Part shown: one piece after another, positions 26,564 through 34,223 of the stretch
Layout: every line of letters begins with the position of its first letter
Position numbering within the stretch: position 1 is the stretch's first letter
DNA from: an uncultured bacterium
GTDB taxonomy: Bacteria; Verrucomicrobiota; Verrucomicrobiia; Verrucomicrobiales; V1-33
Direction of reading: 5' to 3'
Assembly (NCBI GenBank): GCA_903936775.1
Contig: CAIZWU010000323.1
Location: 1-39,942, forward strand
DNA length: 39,942 nt
Position numbers and translations under genes: made by a program
Notes under the pieces: model-generated
Seen by the model: the letters and a program-made list of their open reading frames with translations, nothing else
What the model was told of the DNA's origin: nothing
Database searches by the model: none

Positions 26564-27313
26564 TCAGCCATCGCGGGGTTGGCTTTGCCGTGCTTTCCGG
26601 AGGACTCCGATTCCGAAAAGCAGCGCAAGTGCTGCTATCCCAGCTAGCCACCAAGCAGTGGAGTGGTCGGCGTCTGGCAAGACTGGATCCTCCGGAACTG
26701 ATCCCGCCCTGCCAACCACGGAAGACTGAGTTGATGCTGGCGTGGGGGCGCTCTGGTCAGGGGACGCCTCGCCAGTGGTCCGGGCCGTCTTCCGCTGGAG
26801 GAGTGCCGCTTCCATTTCGTCAGCGATTTTCAGGCGTGCGGCCCTGTGTTGTATCTCATCGTGGGTCACTTCACGTTCCGGCAGGATTTCATTCACCCCT
26901 TTTATAATAGGCAGGGCAGCCTCAGGTGAGTAACTCCCTTTAATGCCCTCCATGAGGGCCATCACCTCTGGATCATCCAACCAAACCGGCGTCCCAAGCC
27001 GGAACCACATCACTATGAATTCAACTTTGAAATCCGAAGGTGGCAGTGCTAGAACCGAGTCAATGGTATAGCCAGCAACAGCCCCCCGCTTCACAATGAC
27101 CTCCAGAAGATCCATTCTCTGAGCCGAAATAGCTGCATCGACCCAGTTCCTCACAAGGTCAAGATTGTCTGCTCTGCTTAAGACTTCAGGAACCTGTGCC
27201 AGTGGGGCCTGTAGAAACCCGTCAATGCTGAGCGGGACGCCCGGAATGGGTTCAGCAGAAGCGGTATTTGTAGAGAGTATCCACCAAAGTATCAATAGTC
27301 GATTCATTCCCAT
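26564..27313 (-). CDS. Unrecognised exported protein with C-terminal membrane anchor
   Basis: I do not recognise a family. The 249-residue product starts with a signal peptide (MNRLLILWWILSTNTASA, cleavage before EPIPG). A soluble, mainly helical region follows, with VRNWVDAAISAQRMDLLEVI and VEFIVMWFRLG, then a Gln/Thr/Ser/Pro-rich linker (about 175-215). A single C-terminal transmembrane helix (WWLAGIAALALLFGIGVL) ends in a basic tail (RKARQSQPRDG). The protein would be anchored in the membrane facing the periplasm. It lies 14 bases downstream of the next gene on the same strand, so they are probably co-transcribed. Both sit in the insert between the two duplicated segments and look less GC-rich than their neighbours. 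Confidence 0.7.
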   Translation of the reverse strand: MGMNRLLILWWILSTNTASAEPIPGVPLSIDGFLQAPLAQVPEVLSRADNLDLVRNWVDAAISAQRMDLLEVIVKRGAVAGYTIDSVLALPPSDFKVEFIVMWFRLGTPVWLDDPEVMALMEGIKGSYSPEAALPIIKGVNEILPEREVTHDEIQHRAARLKIADEMEAALLQRKTARTTGEASPDQSAPTPASTQSSVVGRAGSVPEDPVLPDADHSTAWWLAGIAALALLFGIGVLRKARQSQPRDG

Positions 27314-27327
27314 CTGATCTTTAAGAA

Positions 27328-28056
27328 TTAAGGTGCAGTAAGGGCCGAAATCGAACCCGCGTTTTTCCAGGAGCGGGTGCCGGCCTCAAATTCGACTTTC
27401 ATATAATGATGCCACTCTTTGTAGTCTGATATGCGGAACCAAAATCTCCCGGCAGTCCGACTGCCGTCAGATAGTTCGAGGCGCATGAACTCCCTGAAAT
27501 CCAATTCTTTGGCAAAGGTACGCCCCGGAACAGCAAAAATGTCATAAACATTCAGTGCCGGAGTATCGTTAGAAGTCAATTCACCCACGGCGTGGTTTAG
27601 ATCCTCGCCAAGGTTTGTCACTGCAACATAGGGATCTGATGTCTCGTCAAATCTTGGAGGTGTCAATATTGGATCATCATTTCCCTCGACCGGATTTTTT
27701 GGAAACATTACTGGCGAATCAACCGCCTTGGGTTGATTGACCATCCATTGGGTTCCTGGAGGAAAGTCCAATTCAGGCTTCGGAATGAGCTGTTGGTTAC
27801 GAACGGTCCATTGCATCTGCCTCGACACATCCCACTTACGCGATGCTCCATCGGCAAAAAATTCTGAAAACCCCGGATGTAATTTCCCGACTCCTGGCGC
27901 GGGTTTGGAACTGAATCCTTTCAAGTTTGGCCGCTCAAGCACTCCAATATCGCAGATGGCGGCAGGCAGCGTGGTGGCGGCGAAAGCCGCGCCGGCGGCG
28001 ACGGCCGGGCGCAGGAAGGATGGGAAGGCAGGAGGTGGGGAGGTCACGGTGTTCAT
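27328..28056 (-). CDS. Unrecognised secreted protein
   Basis: No family recognised. The ATG at 28056 gives 242 residues; an in-frame start at 28107 would add 17. An N-terminal export signal of the form FLRPAVAAGAAFAATTLPAA precedes the mature region. The mature part is rich in Pro, Phe and Trp and contains SRKWDVSRQMQWTVRN, PPGTQWMVNQ and, near the end, WFRISDYKEWHHYMKVEFE, which looks like beta-structure. No membrane anchor is present. It is the first gene of a two-gene unit with the anchored protein at 26564-27313, inside the duplicated-segment insert. Confidence 0.65.
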   Translation of the reverse strand: MNTVTSPPPAFPSFLRPAVAAGAAFAATTLPAAICDIGVLERPNLKGFSSKPAPGVGKLHPGFSEFFADGASRKWDVSRQMQWTVRNQQLIPKPELDFPPGTQWMVNQPKAVDSPVMFPKNPVEGNDDPILTPPRFDETSDPYVAVTNLGEDLNHAVGELTSNDTPALNVYDIFAVPGRTFAKELDFREFMRLELSDGSRTAGRFWFRISDYKEWHHYMKVEFEAGTRSWKNAGSISALTAP

Positions 28057-28093
28057 GGGCGGAGGTGAAGTGAATGTTTCGCGTTGAGAGAAA

Positions 28094-28121
28094 ATTACAC
28101 CCATCACTGCTGGCCTGTCAC
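28094..28121 (-). promoter_or_regulatory. Possible promoter for the two-gene exported-protein unit
   Basis: On the minus strand GTGACA (28116-28121) and TGTAAT (28094-28099) are separated by 16 bases and lie about 40 bases upstream of the ATG at 28056. Judged by eye only. Confidence 0.3.
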
Positions 28122-28138
28122 ATTACCGATTGGTAATG
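28121..28138. promoter_or_regulatory. Palindrome abutting the putative promoter (operator candidate)
   Basis: A perfect inverted repeat CATTACC-GATT-GGTAATG. Its edge touches the putative -35 element of the 28056 gene, a position suited to a dimeric regulator. A further GGTAAC half-site-like sequence occurs at about 28161. No regulator gene is adjacent. Confidence 0.35.
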
Positions 28139-28237
28139 AGGCAACCGTTCAGTTATCTTTGGTAACTCGCCACGATCCACCGGACCCGGCGGACATTCCT
28201 GGTTTAACTCCAAATTGCCACCACAATTACGATGCTA

Positions 28238-28498
28238 TCCCTTCCATCTGCCGCGTCCCCGCGCGCGTCACCAGGGGGTGAGGCTGCTTATCGGCCAGAT
28301 CCGTGAAAACAGGCGGGGTTCCCCGCCGCCGCGTGAAGGTGCCATTCCAGGACTGACTTCCCCACCTGCTAGAGCGCCCCCGCCGCCAGCCGCCACTGGG
28401 CCGTGGCCTCCGGATCGTGAGGTTCGATTCCTTTCACAAACGCAAGGATGGCGGCACGGCGCCACGGCGCCGGGCGCGGCACAACATCCAGCCATTCC
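28238..28498 (+). repeat. Copy B of duplicated segment (ppaC tail remnant plus convergent gene tail)
   Basis: The first ~44 bases encode PSICRVPARVTRG followed by a stop, matching the ppaC C-terminus PSICRVLARATKG and its stop. The remainder is the 3' end of the truncated minus-strand gene at 28369-28791. No other part of ppaC precedes it, so this is a fragment, not a second gene. Confidence 0.8.
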
Positions 28499-28791
28499 GA
28501 GGCCGAGAGCGGATCGGTTTCCGTCCACTGCTTCATCAGCGTTTCCGCCGTAGCCACGGCCGCTGCCGGACTCACTTGTGCCAGAATCCAGTCCGCCTTC
28601 GGCCCCGCCGCTTCCTCCAAGTCCCGCCCTGCGACCTCCCGCAGAATCTTATCATAAAGCGCCGTCCCCGGTTCCGCGATCCGCCCGATCAGCCGCTGCA
28701 CGCCCGCAAAGCCCTGGCTGGTTTCCACTTCTTTGGCGAATTTCGCCAACTGTGCATCCTTGTCGGAAGGCGAACACTCCCGCACCGCTTA
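28369..28791 (-). pseudogene. C-terminal fragment of an unrecognised helical protein
   Basis: An open stretch of about 140 codons with no proper start: upstream it hits a TAA at 28789 and runs straight into a truncated vapC. It is rich in Ala, Trp and acidic residues (FAGVQRLIGRIAEPG, DWILAQVSPAAAVATAETL, ASEWLDVVPRPAPWRRAAI, FVKGIEPHDPEATAQWRL), resembling helical-repeat proteins common in Verrucomicrobia. The end recurs in degraded form next to ppaC (26160-26312), so the parent gene probably once faced ppaC tail to tail. Its N-terminal part is missing. Confidence 0.55.
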
Positions 28792-28792
28792 C

Positions 28793-28849
28793 ATCAAGGT
28801 CATATCCATAAAGCAGAACATTCGTGTCGGGAAAACGTTCAACGGGCAT
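28793..28849 (-). pseudogene. Truncated VapC-type PIN toxin (first ~19 codons)
   Basis: An ATG overlaps the end of the VapB-like gene by 11 bases and begins MPVERFPDTNVLLYGYDLD, the first strand of a PIN-domain RNase with its leading conserved Asp (DTNVLLY). After about 19 codons the similarity stops and the sequence becomes that of the truncated gene at 28369-28791 in another frame. The catalytic domain is therefore gone. Confidence 0.75.
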
Positions 28850-29060
28850 GAATTTCCTCACGGGTAAGCGGTTTACCACCAAGATGATACCCTTGGCGAA
28901 GCCGGGCCAGGGCATCCGCTGGAGGGGTCACGGGAGCTTCTTCCCGAAGCACGGCTTCGAGACCTTCAATGACCAAATTCTTGATGGTGGTGCGGCGGCG
29001 GGCAGCGGCTATCTTGGTTCGAGCGAAGATCCCGTCGGGTAAATCGATCGTGGTTTTCAT
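28839..29060 (-). CDS. VapB-family antitoxin, toxin partner deleted
   Basis: 73 residues, ribbon-helix-helix type: MKTTIDLPDGIFARTKIAAARRRTTIKNLVIEGLEAVL is the usual RHH strand and two helices. The tail LARLRQGYHLGGKPLTREEIHAR is typical of VapB antitoxins, which wrap the PIN toxin. The expected vapC begins in an 11-base overlap but is cut after about 19 codons, so this antitoxin is an orphan here. It could still bind DNA or neutralise a related toxin elsewhere. The frame is intact, with ATG at 29060. Confidence 0.78.
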   Translation of the reverse strand: MKTTIDLPDGIFARTKIAAARRRTTIKNLVIEGLEAVLREEAPVTPPADALARLRQGYHLGGKPLTREEIHAR

Positions 29061-29168
29061 ATGGCCATCAATACGGGTGAGTTGGCTGGACGTCCAGGTC
29101 TTCGTCGAACCCCGCAGCTTGGGAGGGCATTGCGGTTGAATGACGGGGGAGCCTTTTGACTGGATGCT

Positions 29169-29385
29169 TCACGGAACCCGAGAAGCCAGATGCAGGTCGT
29201 AGAGGAACATCTGGACGGCGACCACGATCAGCAGCAGGCCCATCAGGCGTTCGATCGCCTTCAGTCCCCGCCGGCGCAGCACTCTGGCAAAAAACGGAGC
29301 GCTCAGCAGGATCAGCGTGGTCACTGCCCACGCCGCCAGGATCGATCCCAGCATCAGCGTCAACGCGGTTGAAAGCACATCCGGG
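29169..29385 (-). pseudogene. C-terminal fragment of a MarC-family membrane protein
   Basis: About 70 codons ending at 29169 match the C-terminus of MarC (UPF0056) proteins: two hydrophobic helices, LTLMLGSILAAWAVTTLIL and ERLMGLLLIVVAVQMFLYDL, joined by RVLRRRGLKAIERL. The frame stays open upstream but becomes antisense to the helicase gene with no membrane character, so most of MarC is missing. The breakpoint falls near 29380, just before the helicase start region. Confidence 0.65.
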
Positions 29386-29535
29386 CGGCATTCTGCCGTG
29401 CCCGCTTCCCTTATCGAGCGGCGGAATGGGAGGGAAATCACGCCAGAAGCAATTCGTCCCGGGCGAGGCCAGCGATTGACGCCATCCCCGGCGGGTGTTC
29501 CTTCCGATGTGGAAAGCCGGTTGCCTGAGGAATTG

Positions 29536-31557
29536 ATGGAGGACGTGCCCAGAGGCAGGTCGGACTTCGGCACGCCTGCGCCGGATGCCCTGACCGGACT
29601 GGCGAAGGAAATGCACGAGGCCTTCTCTCCCGAGGGTCTGCTGGCGAAGTCGCCGGACTTTGAATACCGCGCGGAGCAGCAGCGGATGGCCGTGGAAGTG
29701 GGGCAGGCTTTGGAGAAAAAACGGCCGGTCATCATCGAGGCCGGGACGGGGGTGGGCAAGTCACTGGCTTACCTGCTGCCCGCCATCCTGACGGCCACCC
29801 GGCAGCAGCGGAAGGCGGTGATTTCCACCCATACCATCAACCTGCAGGAACAACTCATCGCCAAGGACATTCCGATTGTCCAAAAGCTGGTGGGCACCCC
29901 ATTTTCCGCGGTGCTGCTGAAGGGCCGGGGGAACTATCTTTGCCCTCAGCGGCTTTCCCGGTCGATGCGCGCCACCGGGGACCTTTTCAGCACCGCCGAG
30001 CATGACGAACTGCGGGCGCTCTGGAAATGGAAACAGGAAACCAAAGACGGTACCCTGAGTGATCTGAATTTCTCGCCTTCGCCCAATGTCTGGTCGCAGG
30101 TGTGCAGTGAGGCGCATGTCTGCACCCCGCGCAGCTGCGGGCCGGACAGCGGCTGTTATTATCAGGACGCCCGCCGCGCCGCCGCCGAAGCGCACGTGCT
30201 GGTGCTGAACCACACCCTCTTTTTCACCCTGCTGTCCTCCCAGGATGAAATGGGGGCCGAGGGTGAAGGATTTTTGTTTGCCAATGATTTTGTGGTTCTG
30301 GACGAGGCCCATACCCTCGAAAACACCGCAGCCCGCCAGTTGGGGCTGAATCTCTCCCAGACCAGCCTGCGTTTTGACCTGAACCGGCTCTACAACCCAA
30401 GGACCCAGAAGGGGCTCTTTGCCGTGGCCAAAAGCCCGGAAGGCGTCACCAGCACCGCTAGGGTGCTGGAACAGGTGGAGGGATTTTTCGAATCGGTGAA
30501 GGACGCGGCCAAGTTTTCGCCGGCGGGCCGGGAATACCGGGTGCGCAGTGCCGGGCTGGTGGAAAACACCCTGCACGGGGCTCTGCTGGATGTGGTGCAA
30601 TGCGTCAGGAAACTCACGGACGACAAGGAGAACCCCGATGCTTCCCTGACCGAACTGGCGGAGATGGGGCGCCGTCTTGCGGAGACCCGCGCGGGGCTGG
30701 AGGAATTCCTCACCATGGCCCGGCCGGGGCATGTTTACTGGGTGGAACGCAGCGGAATTGAGAACCGGAATGTCAGCCTGCACGCCGCTCCGGTGGATGT
30801 GAGCGGGCTGCTGCGGCAGTTGTTTTTCAGCGGCACCAAAACCTGCATCCTCACCAGTGCCACCTTCGGCGCGGGCGAACCCAATCTGCGCTACTTCCGG
30901 CGCCGCTGCGGGGCGGAAAAAGTCAGGGCGGTGCAAATCGGCAGTCCCTTCGACTGGGAAACCCAGATGAAGCTGCACCTCGTGCGGCAGATGCCGGACC
31001 CCAATGCACCGGGCTACGATGCCGCCCTGGAAGCGTGGGTTAAACATTTCCTGGAGCAATCGCAGGGCCGGGCCTTTGTGCTGTTCACCAGCTACAAGCT
31101 GATGGAAAATCTGGCCTCCCGCATGGAGCGGTGGTTCCAGCAAAAAGGGTGGGAACTGCTGGTGCAGGGCAAAGGCCGCCCCCGCCATCAGTTATTGCAG
31201 GATTTCAAAGAGGATGTCAGCAGTGTGCTGTTCGGGACCGAGAGTTTCTGGACCGGCGTGGATGTCCCGGGCGAAGCGCTTTCCAATGTCATCATCACCC
31301 GCCTGCCCTTTGCCGTGCCGGACCATCCGCTGACCGCGGCGCGCATCGAACACATTGAGGACCACGGCGGCAATCCCTTCAGCGAATATTCCGTGCCGGA
31401 AGCCGTCCTTAAACTGCGTCAGGGCATCGGCCGCCTGATCCGCACCCGGAAGGACCGCGGTATCGCAGTGATCCTCGATCCCCGGGTGCTGACCAAGAGT
31501 TATGGCAAGATCTTCCTCGACGCCCTGCCCCCGGCGCCGCGCGTGATTGCCGACTGA
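29536..31557 (+). CDS. dinG: DinG/XPD-type ATP-dependent DNA helicase with Fe-S cluster
   Basis: A superfamily 2 helicase of about 673 residues that unwinds 5'-3', resolving R-loops and damaged-DNA structures. Walker A is EAGTGVGKS (about 68-76) and Walker B is VVLDEAHTLEN (about 252-262). Cysteines for the Fe-S domain are NYLCPQ (~136), the VCSEAHVC pair and SGCYYQDARR (~206). Later motifs include LTSATF, VLFTSYKLM, FGTESFWTGVDVPGE and LRQGIGRLIRTRKDRG. The start is uncertain: ATG 29536 is used, but the frame is open upstream across the marC fragment and may have gained or lost its native N-terminus. It is the only complete larger gene in the rearranged zone. Confidence 0.88.
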   Translation: MEDVPRGRSDFGTPAPDALTGLAKEMHEAFSPEGLLAKSPDFEYRAEQQRMAVEVGQALEKKRPVIIEAGTGVGKSLAYLLPAILTATRQQRKAVISTHTINLQEQLIAKDIPIVQKLVGTPFSAVLLKGRGNYLCPQRLSRSMRATGDLFSTAEHDELRALWKWKQETKDGTLSDLNFSPSPNVWSQVCSEAHVCTPRSCGPDSGCYYQDARRAAAEAHVLVLNHTLFFTLLSSQDEMGAEGEGFLFANDFVVLDEAHTLENTAARQLGLNLSQTSLRFDLNRLYNPRTQKGLFAVAKSPEGVTSTARVLEQVEGFFESVKDAAKFSPAGREYRVRSAGLVENTLHGALLDVVQCVRKLTDDKENPDASLTELAEMGRRLAETRAGLEEFLTMARPGHVYWVERSGIENRNVSLHAAPVDVSGLLRQLFFSGTKTCILTSATFGAGEPNLRYFRRRCGAEKVRAVQIGSPFDWETQMKLHLVRQMPDPNAPGYDAALEAWVKHFLEQSQGRAFVLFTSYKLMENLASRMERWFQQKGWELLVQGKGRPRHQLLQDFKEDVSSVLFGTESFWTGVDVPGEALSNVIITRLPFAVPDHPLTAARIEHIEDHGGNPFSEYSVPEAVLKLRQGIGRLIRTRKDRGIAVILDPRVLTKSYGKIFLDALPPAPRVIAD

Positions 31558-31563
31558 CGGAGC

Positions 31564-31923
31564 GTGGACGTGCCGTCCGCCCCGGCATCCTTTTCCAGCG
31601 GTCCATTTTTCATGATTCTGCGGTCCCTGGCTTTGCCGATGCTCCGGGGCGAAGTGCAATACCACGTCACGGACCGCCGCACCCTCCTGCCCGTCCACAC
31701 CGGTGATGCGTTTCTCCAGACCGCCCGCGCTCTCAGCGCCGGCGACTTCCAATGGCGCACGGAAATCTACGAATACGTCACGAATCCGATCGCCATTGAC
31801 CTCCACTTCCGAAGCGCCCGGGAAGAACTGGCCATTGAGCAGGAAATTCCGTGGCAGGATGCCTGCGGCGTCTGGGAACCGGAGAAACGAACGTTCCGGC
31901 AACGCGGCGAACCGGCATTGTAA
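31564..31923 (+). pseudogene. C-terminal fragment of a DUF1343 (NamZ-like) protein
   Basis: The end of a DUF1343 protein (exo-beta-N-acetylmuramidase NamZ family, acting on peptidoglycan fragments): LRGEVQYHVTDRRTLLPV, DFQWRTEIYEYVTNPIAIDL and CGVWEPEKRTFRQRGEPAL match the conserved last ~100 residues in order. The first ~280 residues, including the active site, are absent, and the stop falls a few residues before the usual LLY ending. A GTG at 31564 begins the open frame right after dinG, but no real start is evident. Confidence 0.65.
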
Positions 31924-31945
31924 TACCAGTGACGGCCCAGCGGTC

Positions 31946-33016
31946 TCAGGGCTGAGCGAGGCGGAAGAAGAGACGGCCGGCGGGAGACGGCAAAGTCAGG
32001 CTTTTCAGCGTGCCATTGTCCTCCACGCCTGCGGAGGCAGCCCACGGGCCGGTGCTGAGGGCCACGTTCTGCTGGAGGAAACACCACGAAAATGACGAGG
32101 GCCAGGAAACGGTGACGGCTTCATTGGAGCCGGTAATATTCAGGCCGGGGACGAGGCGGGAGGTGACAGAGGAGAAGGTGGCCCCGACGCGGATTTCGTC
32201 GAAAGTCCCGGAACCGGCGGCCAAGGCCACGGGAGTGGTGGTCGCGCCGCCGGAGAAGGGACGCAACGTGGTGATGGCCCCCATGTCGAAGTTCTCGTTA
32301 TCCACATACGGGGTCAGGGCGCTTTCATCGGCGACGCTGGAGGGATCGACGTAGACGCGGACGCGATCATTGATGCCGCTGGTGTCGAAATCGATCCGGA
32401 TGATCACCTGATGGGGCACGCCGGTGCCCATAGGGATGGGCGTGACGCCACCGGATCCTATCACCAGATTGCCTGGATTGGTGTTCAAAAAAACCGCTGC
32501 CAAATTCCCTTCGGAGGTCGCGGCCACGGCGGCGGTGGCATATTGACCGAAGCCGAACTTTTCGACGGTCCCGGCGAAAAGGGCGAAGTTGATCGTGCGG
32601 ATGGAATCCGTGAGACGCTGGATGGTGAAACTAAAATAGAGGGACCCGCTATCGACGATTTGCCCGAGGGAGCGCCCAGCCGTGCCGGCGTTGACCTGAA
32701 TGCGGTTTCCCACCGACGGGGCGGGACCCGGGAGAGTGCCCGCCGCCACTATGGTATTTGTGACTACAAAGGGGGCCGTGGTCACCCCATTTCCCCAGAC
32801 GGTGGTGTTCGGCTGCTCAGGATCTCCGGCAGCATTCCATCCGACACCCCGGTTGTTGAGATTGAGATTGGAATCGGTGGCAGGGTTGCTGGCATTGACC
32901 ACGATGCCGTAGTCGAAGGGTTCGTAGGCGGTCCCGTTGTAGGGGGCGGCCTGGGCAGCGAACGGGAACAGGCCCAAAAACACGATCCGGCCCCGATGGG
33001 TGAAATATTTTTTCAT
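31946..33016 (-). CDS. Secreted verrucomicrobial protein with lectin-like beta-rich region
   Basis: 356 residues with a signal peptide (MKKYFTHRGRIVFLGLFPFAAQA). The mature part opens with YEPFDYGIV, typical of verrucomicrobial proteins holding a concanavalin/LamG-like fold, and is rich in Gly, Thr, Val and Asn (SLYFSFTIQRL, VPHQVIIRIDFDTSG, VRVYVDPSS, GTFDEIRVG). The end (ITGSNEAVTVSWPSSFSWCF to GRLFFRLAQP) is the small C-terminal beta-module often seen on exported proteins of this phylum. The ligand is unknown. It is divergent from the VOC protein gene. Confidence 0.75.
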   Translation of the reverse strand: MKKYFTHRGRIVFLGLFPFAAQAAPYNGTAYEPFDYGIVVNASNPATDSNLNLNNRGVGWNAAGDPEQPNTTVWGNGVTTAPFVVTNTIVAAGTLPGPAPSVGNRIQVNAGTAGRSLGQIVDSGSLYFSFTIQRLTDSIRTINFALFAGTVEKFGFGQYATAAVAATSEGNLAAVFLNTNPGNLVIGSGGVTPIPMGTGVPHQVIIRIDFDTSGINDRVRVYVDPSSVADESALTPYVDNENFDMGAITTLRPFSGGATTTPVALAAGSGTFDEIRVGATFSSVTSRLVPGLNITGSNEAVTVSWPSSFSWCFLQQNVALSTGPWAASAGVEDNGTLKSLTLPSPAGRLFFRLAQP

Positions 33017-33207
33017 CTTTGGTTAATTCAACGCTTTTGTCTTAAGGAAGTTGATGCTGATCGGTCAATGATTTTTAAATAGTTTGGCCAGCCTGCGGGC
33101 AGCGGCTGAGAAGCCGGCAGCAGACAGTGGACGCAGTTCCCTCGAACAAACGGGTTGCTGCCGCCGGTGCTGCGTGGACGGTAGGGCTTCTCCTGTTTCC
33201 TTTGCCC

Positions 33208-33609
33208 ATGGTCACCCGCCTCCTCCACACCCGCTACCGTGTCGCCGATCTGACCCGCACCGTGGACTTCTACACCAAGGTGCTCGGGCTCAAGGAAATC
33301 CGCCGCCACAAATCCCCCCGGGGTTCGGAACTCGTTTTTCTCGAAACTCCTGGCAGCGAGGAACTCATCGAGATCTGCCAATATGACGCCAGCGGTCCGG
33401 TCGTGGTAGGTCCGGACCTGACCCACCTGGCCTTTGAAGTGGAAGACTTGGAAGTGTTCGCGGCTCATGCTGCGGCCCTCGGTTACCCGCTTTCGGATGG
33501 ACCCACCACGGCAAGTTCCGGCACTACTTTTGCCTTCATCGACGCTCCCGAAGGGTATGAGATCGAACTCATCCAGCGCCGCCCGGATACCTCCCGCCTT
33601 CCAGTCTGA
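33208..33609 (+). CDS. VOC (glyoxalase I-like) family protein
   Basis: 133 residues forming two beta-alpha-beta-beta-beta modules: HTRYRVADLTRTVDFYTKVLGL and LTHLAFEVEDLEVFAAHA. Metal-ligand candidates are His8 and the Glu in FLETPG from the first module, and the His in THLAFEV and Glu in GYEIELIQ from the second, which together resemble the glyoxalase I site. Lactoylglutathione lyase is possible, but many small VOC proteins act on other substrates. ATG 33208 is preferred; the frame is open to 33127 but that part lacks similarity. It is first in a same-strand series with the toxin-antitoxin genes, 34 bases before brnT. Confidence 0.82.
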   Translation: MVTRLLHTRYRVADLTRTVDFYTKVLGLKEIRRHKSPRGSELVFLETPGSEELIEICQYDASGPVVVGPDLTHLAFEVEDLEVFAAHAAALGYPLSDGPTTASSGTTFAFIDAPEGYEIELIQRRPDTSRLPV

Positions 33610-33643
33610 TCCCTCCCTCTCCTTTAACTACACTTTACCGCTG

Positions 33644-33922
33644 ATGGACTTCGACTGGCTGGACGCCCCTTTTGACCTCAAGGTCATTCCACCGCGTGAA
33701 ATCGAGGAATCCTACGAAGATCCGTTCTCGCTGCGCCTGCTGCCAGAGCGGGAGAACGAAGCCACGGAGGCTCGGTATTTTTGCCTCGGAAAGACGGTGG
33801 GCAACCAACCGATTTTCAGTATCTTCTGGACTGATGGCAAGAAATACCGGGTACTTTTTGCCCGTTCCATGACACCGGACGAACTCAGCTTCTACGAGCG
33901 TAAAAACACTGAGTTCCTCTGA
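33644..33922 (+). CDS. BrnT-like type II toxin
   Basis: 92 residues with the BrnT pattern: FDW near the N-terminus, EDPFSLRLLPERENEATEARYFCLGKT in the middle, FSIFWTDGKKYRVLFARSMTPDELSFYE at the end. BrnT toxins are RelE-like ribonucleases; the basic/acidic C-terminal residues (Arg in RVLFARS, Glu in DELSFYE) fit. The usual N-terminal LAKHG stretch is replaced by PPREIEESY, so this is a divergent member. A CopG-type antitoxin gene follows after 22 bases, the normal toxin-first order. Confidence 0.68.
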   Translation: MDFDWLDAPFDLKVIPPREIEESYEDPFSLRLLPERENEATEARYFCLGKTVGNQPIFSIFWTDGKKYRVLFARSMTPDELSFYERKNTEFL

Positions 33923-33944
33923 ACTCCCCTCCTCTTTCCTTTCA

Positions 33945-34223
33945 ATGAAAAAAATCATGTCATGGCGCGAAGTCCCGGACTTCGCCGACGAAGAGGAAGA
34001 AGCCTTGTTCTGGTCCACCCACCAACTCGACGCCCGGCTGATGAACAGTGCCCTGCACCGGCCCGATGTCCGGGAAAGCACCACCATCACCCTGCGCTTC
34101 GATCCCCGGATGCTGGCGAGGATCAAGCGGCTGGCCCGCTCCCGCTATCTGAATTACCAGAGCATGATCAAGCAGTGGCTCAGCGAGCGCCTCGAATCAG
34201 AGCTGCACAATGGACCCCGCTGA
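33945..34223 (+). CDS. CopG-type ribbon-helix-helix antitoxin
   Basis: 92 residues. The acidic N-terminal half (VPDFADEEEEALFWSTH) is the toxin-binding arm; the C-terminal half (STTITLRFDPRMLARIKRLARSRYLNYQSMIKQWL) is the RHH domain of the CopG antitoxin family that pairs with BrnT-like toxins. Such antitoxins usually bind their own operon promoter. The order toxin then antitoxin and the tight spacing support a functional pair. The stop overlaps the VanZ-like gene by 14 bases. Confidence 0.82.
   Translation: MKKIMSWREVPDFADEEEEALFWSTHQLDARLMNSALHRPDVRESTTITLRFDPRMLARIKRLARSRYLNYQSMIKQWLSERLESELHNGPR

Noticed and set aside
28421..28440. T-loop-like sequence GGTTCGATTCC suggesting a tRNA or att site
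   Set aside because: No acceptor, D or anticodon arms surround it, and it codes for the conserved KGIEPHDP stretch of the truncated gene.
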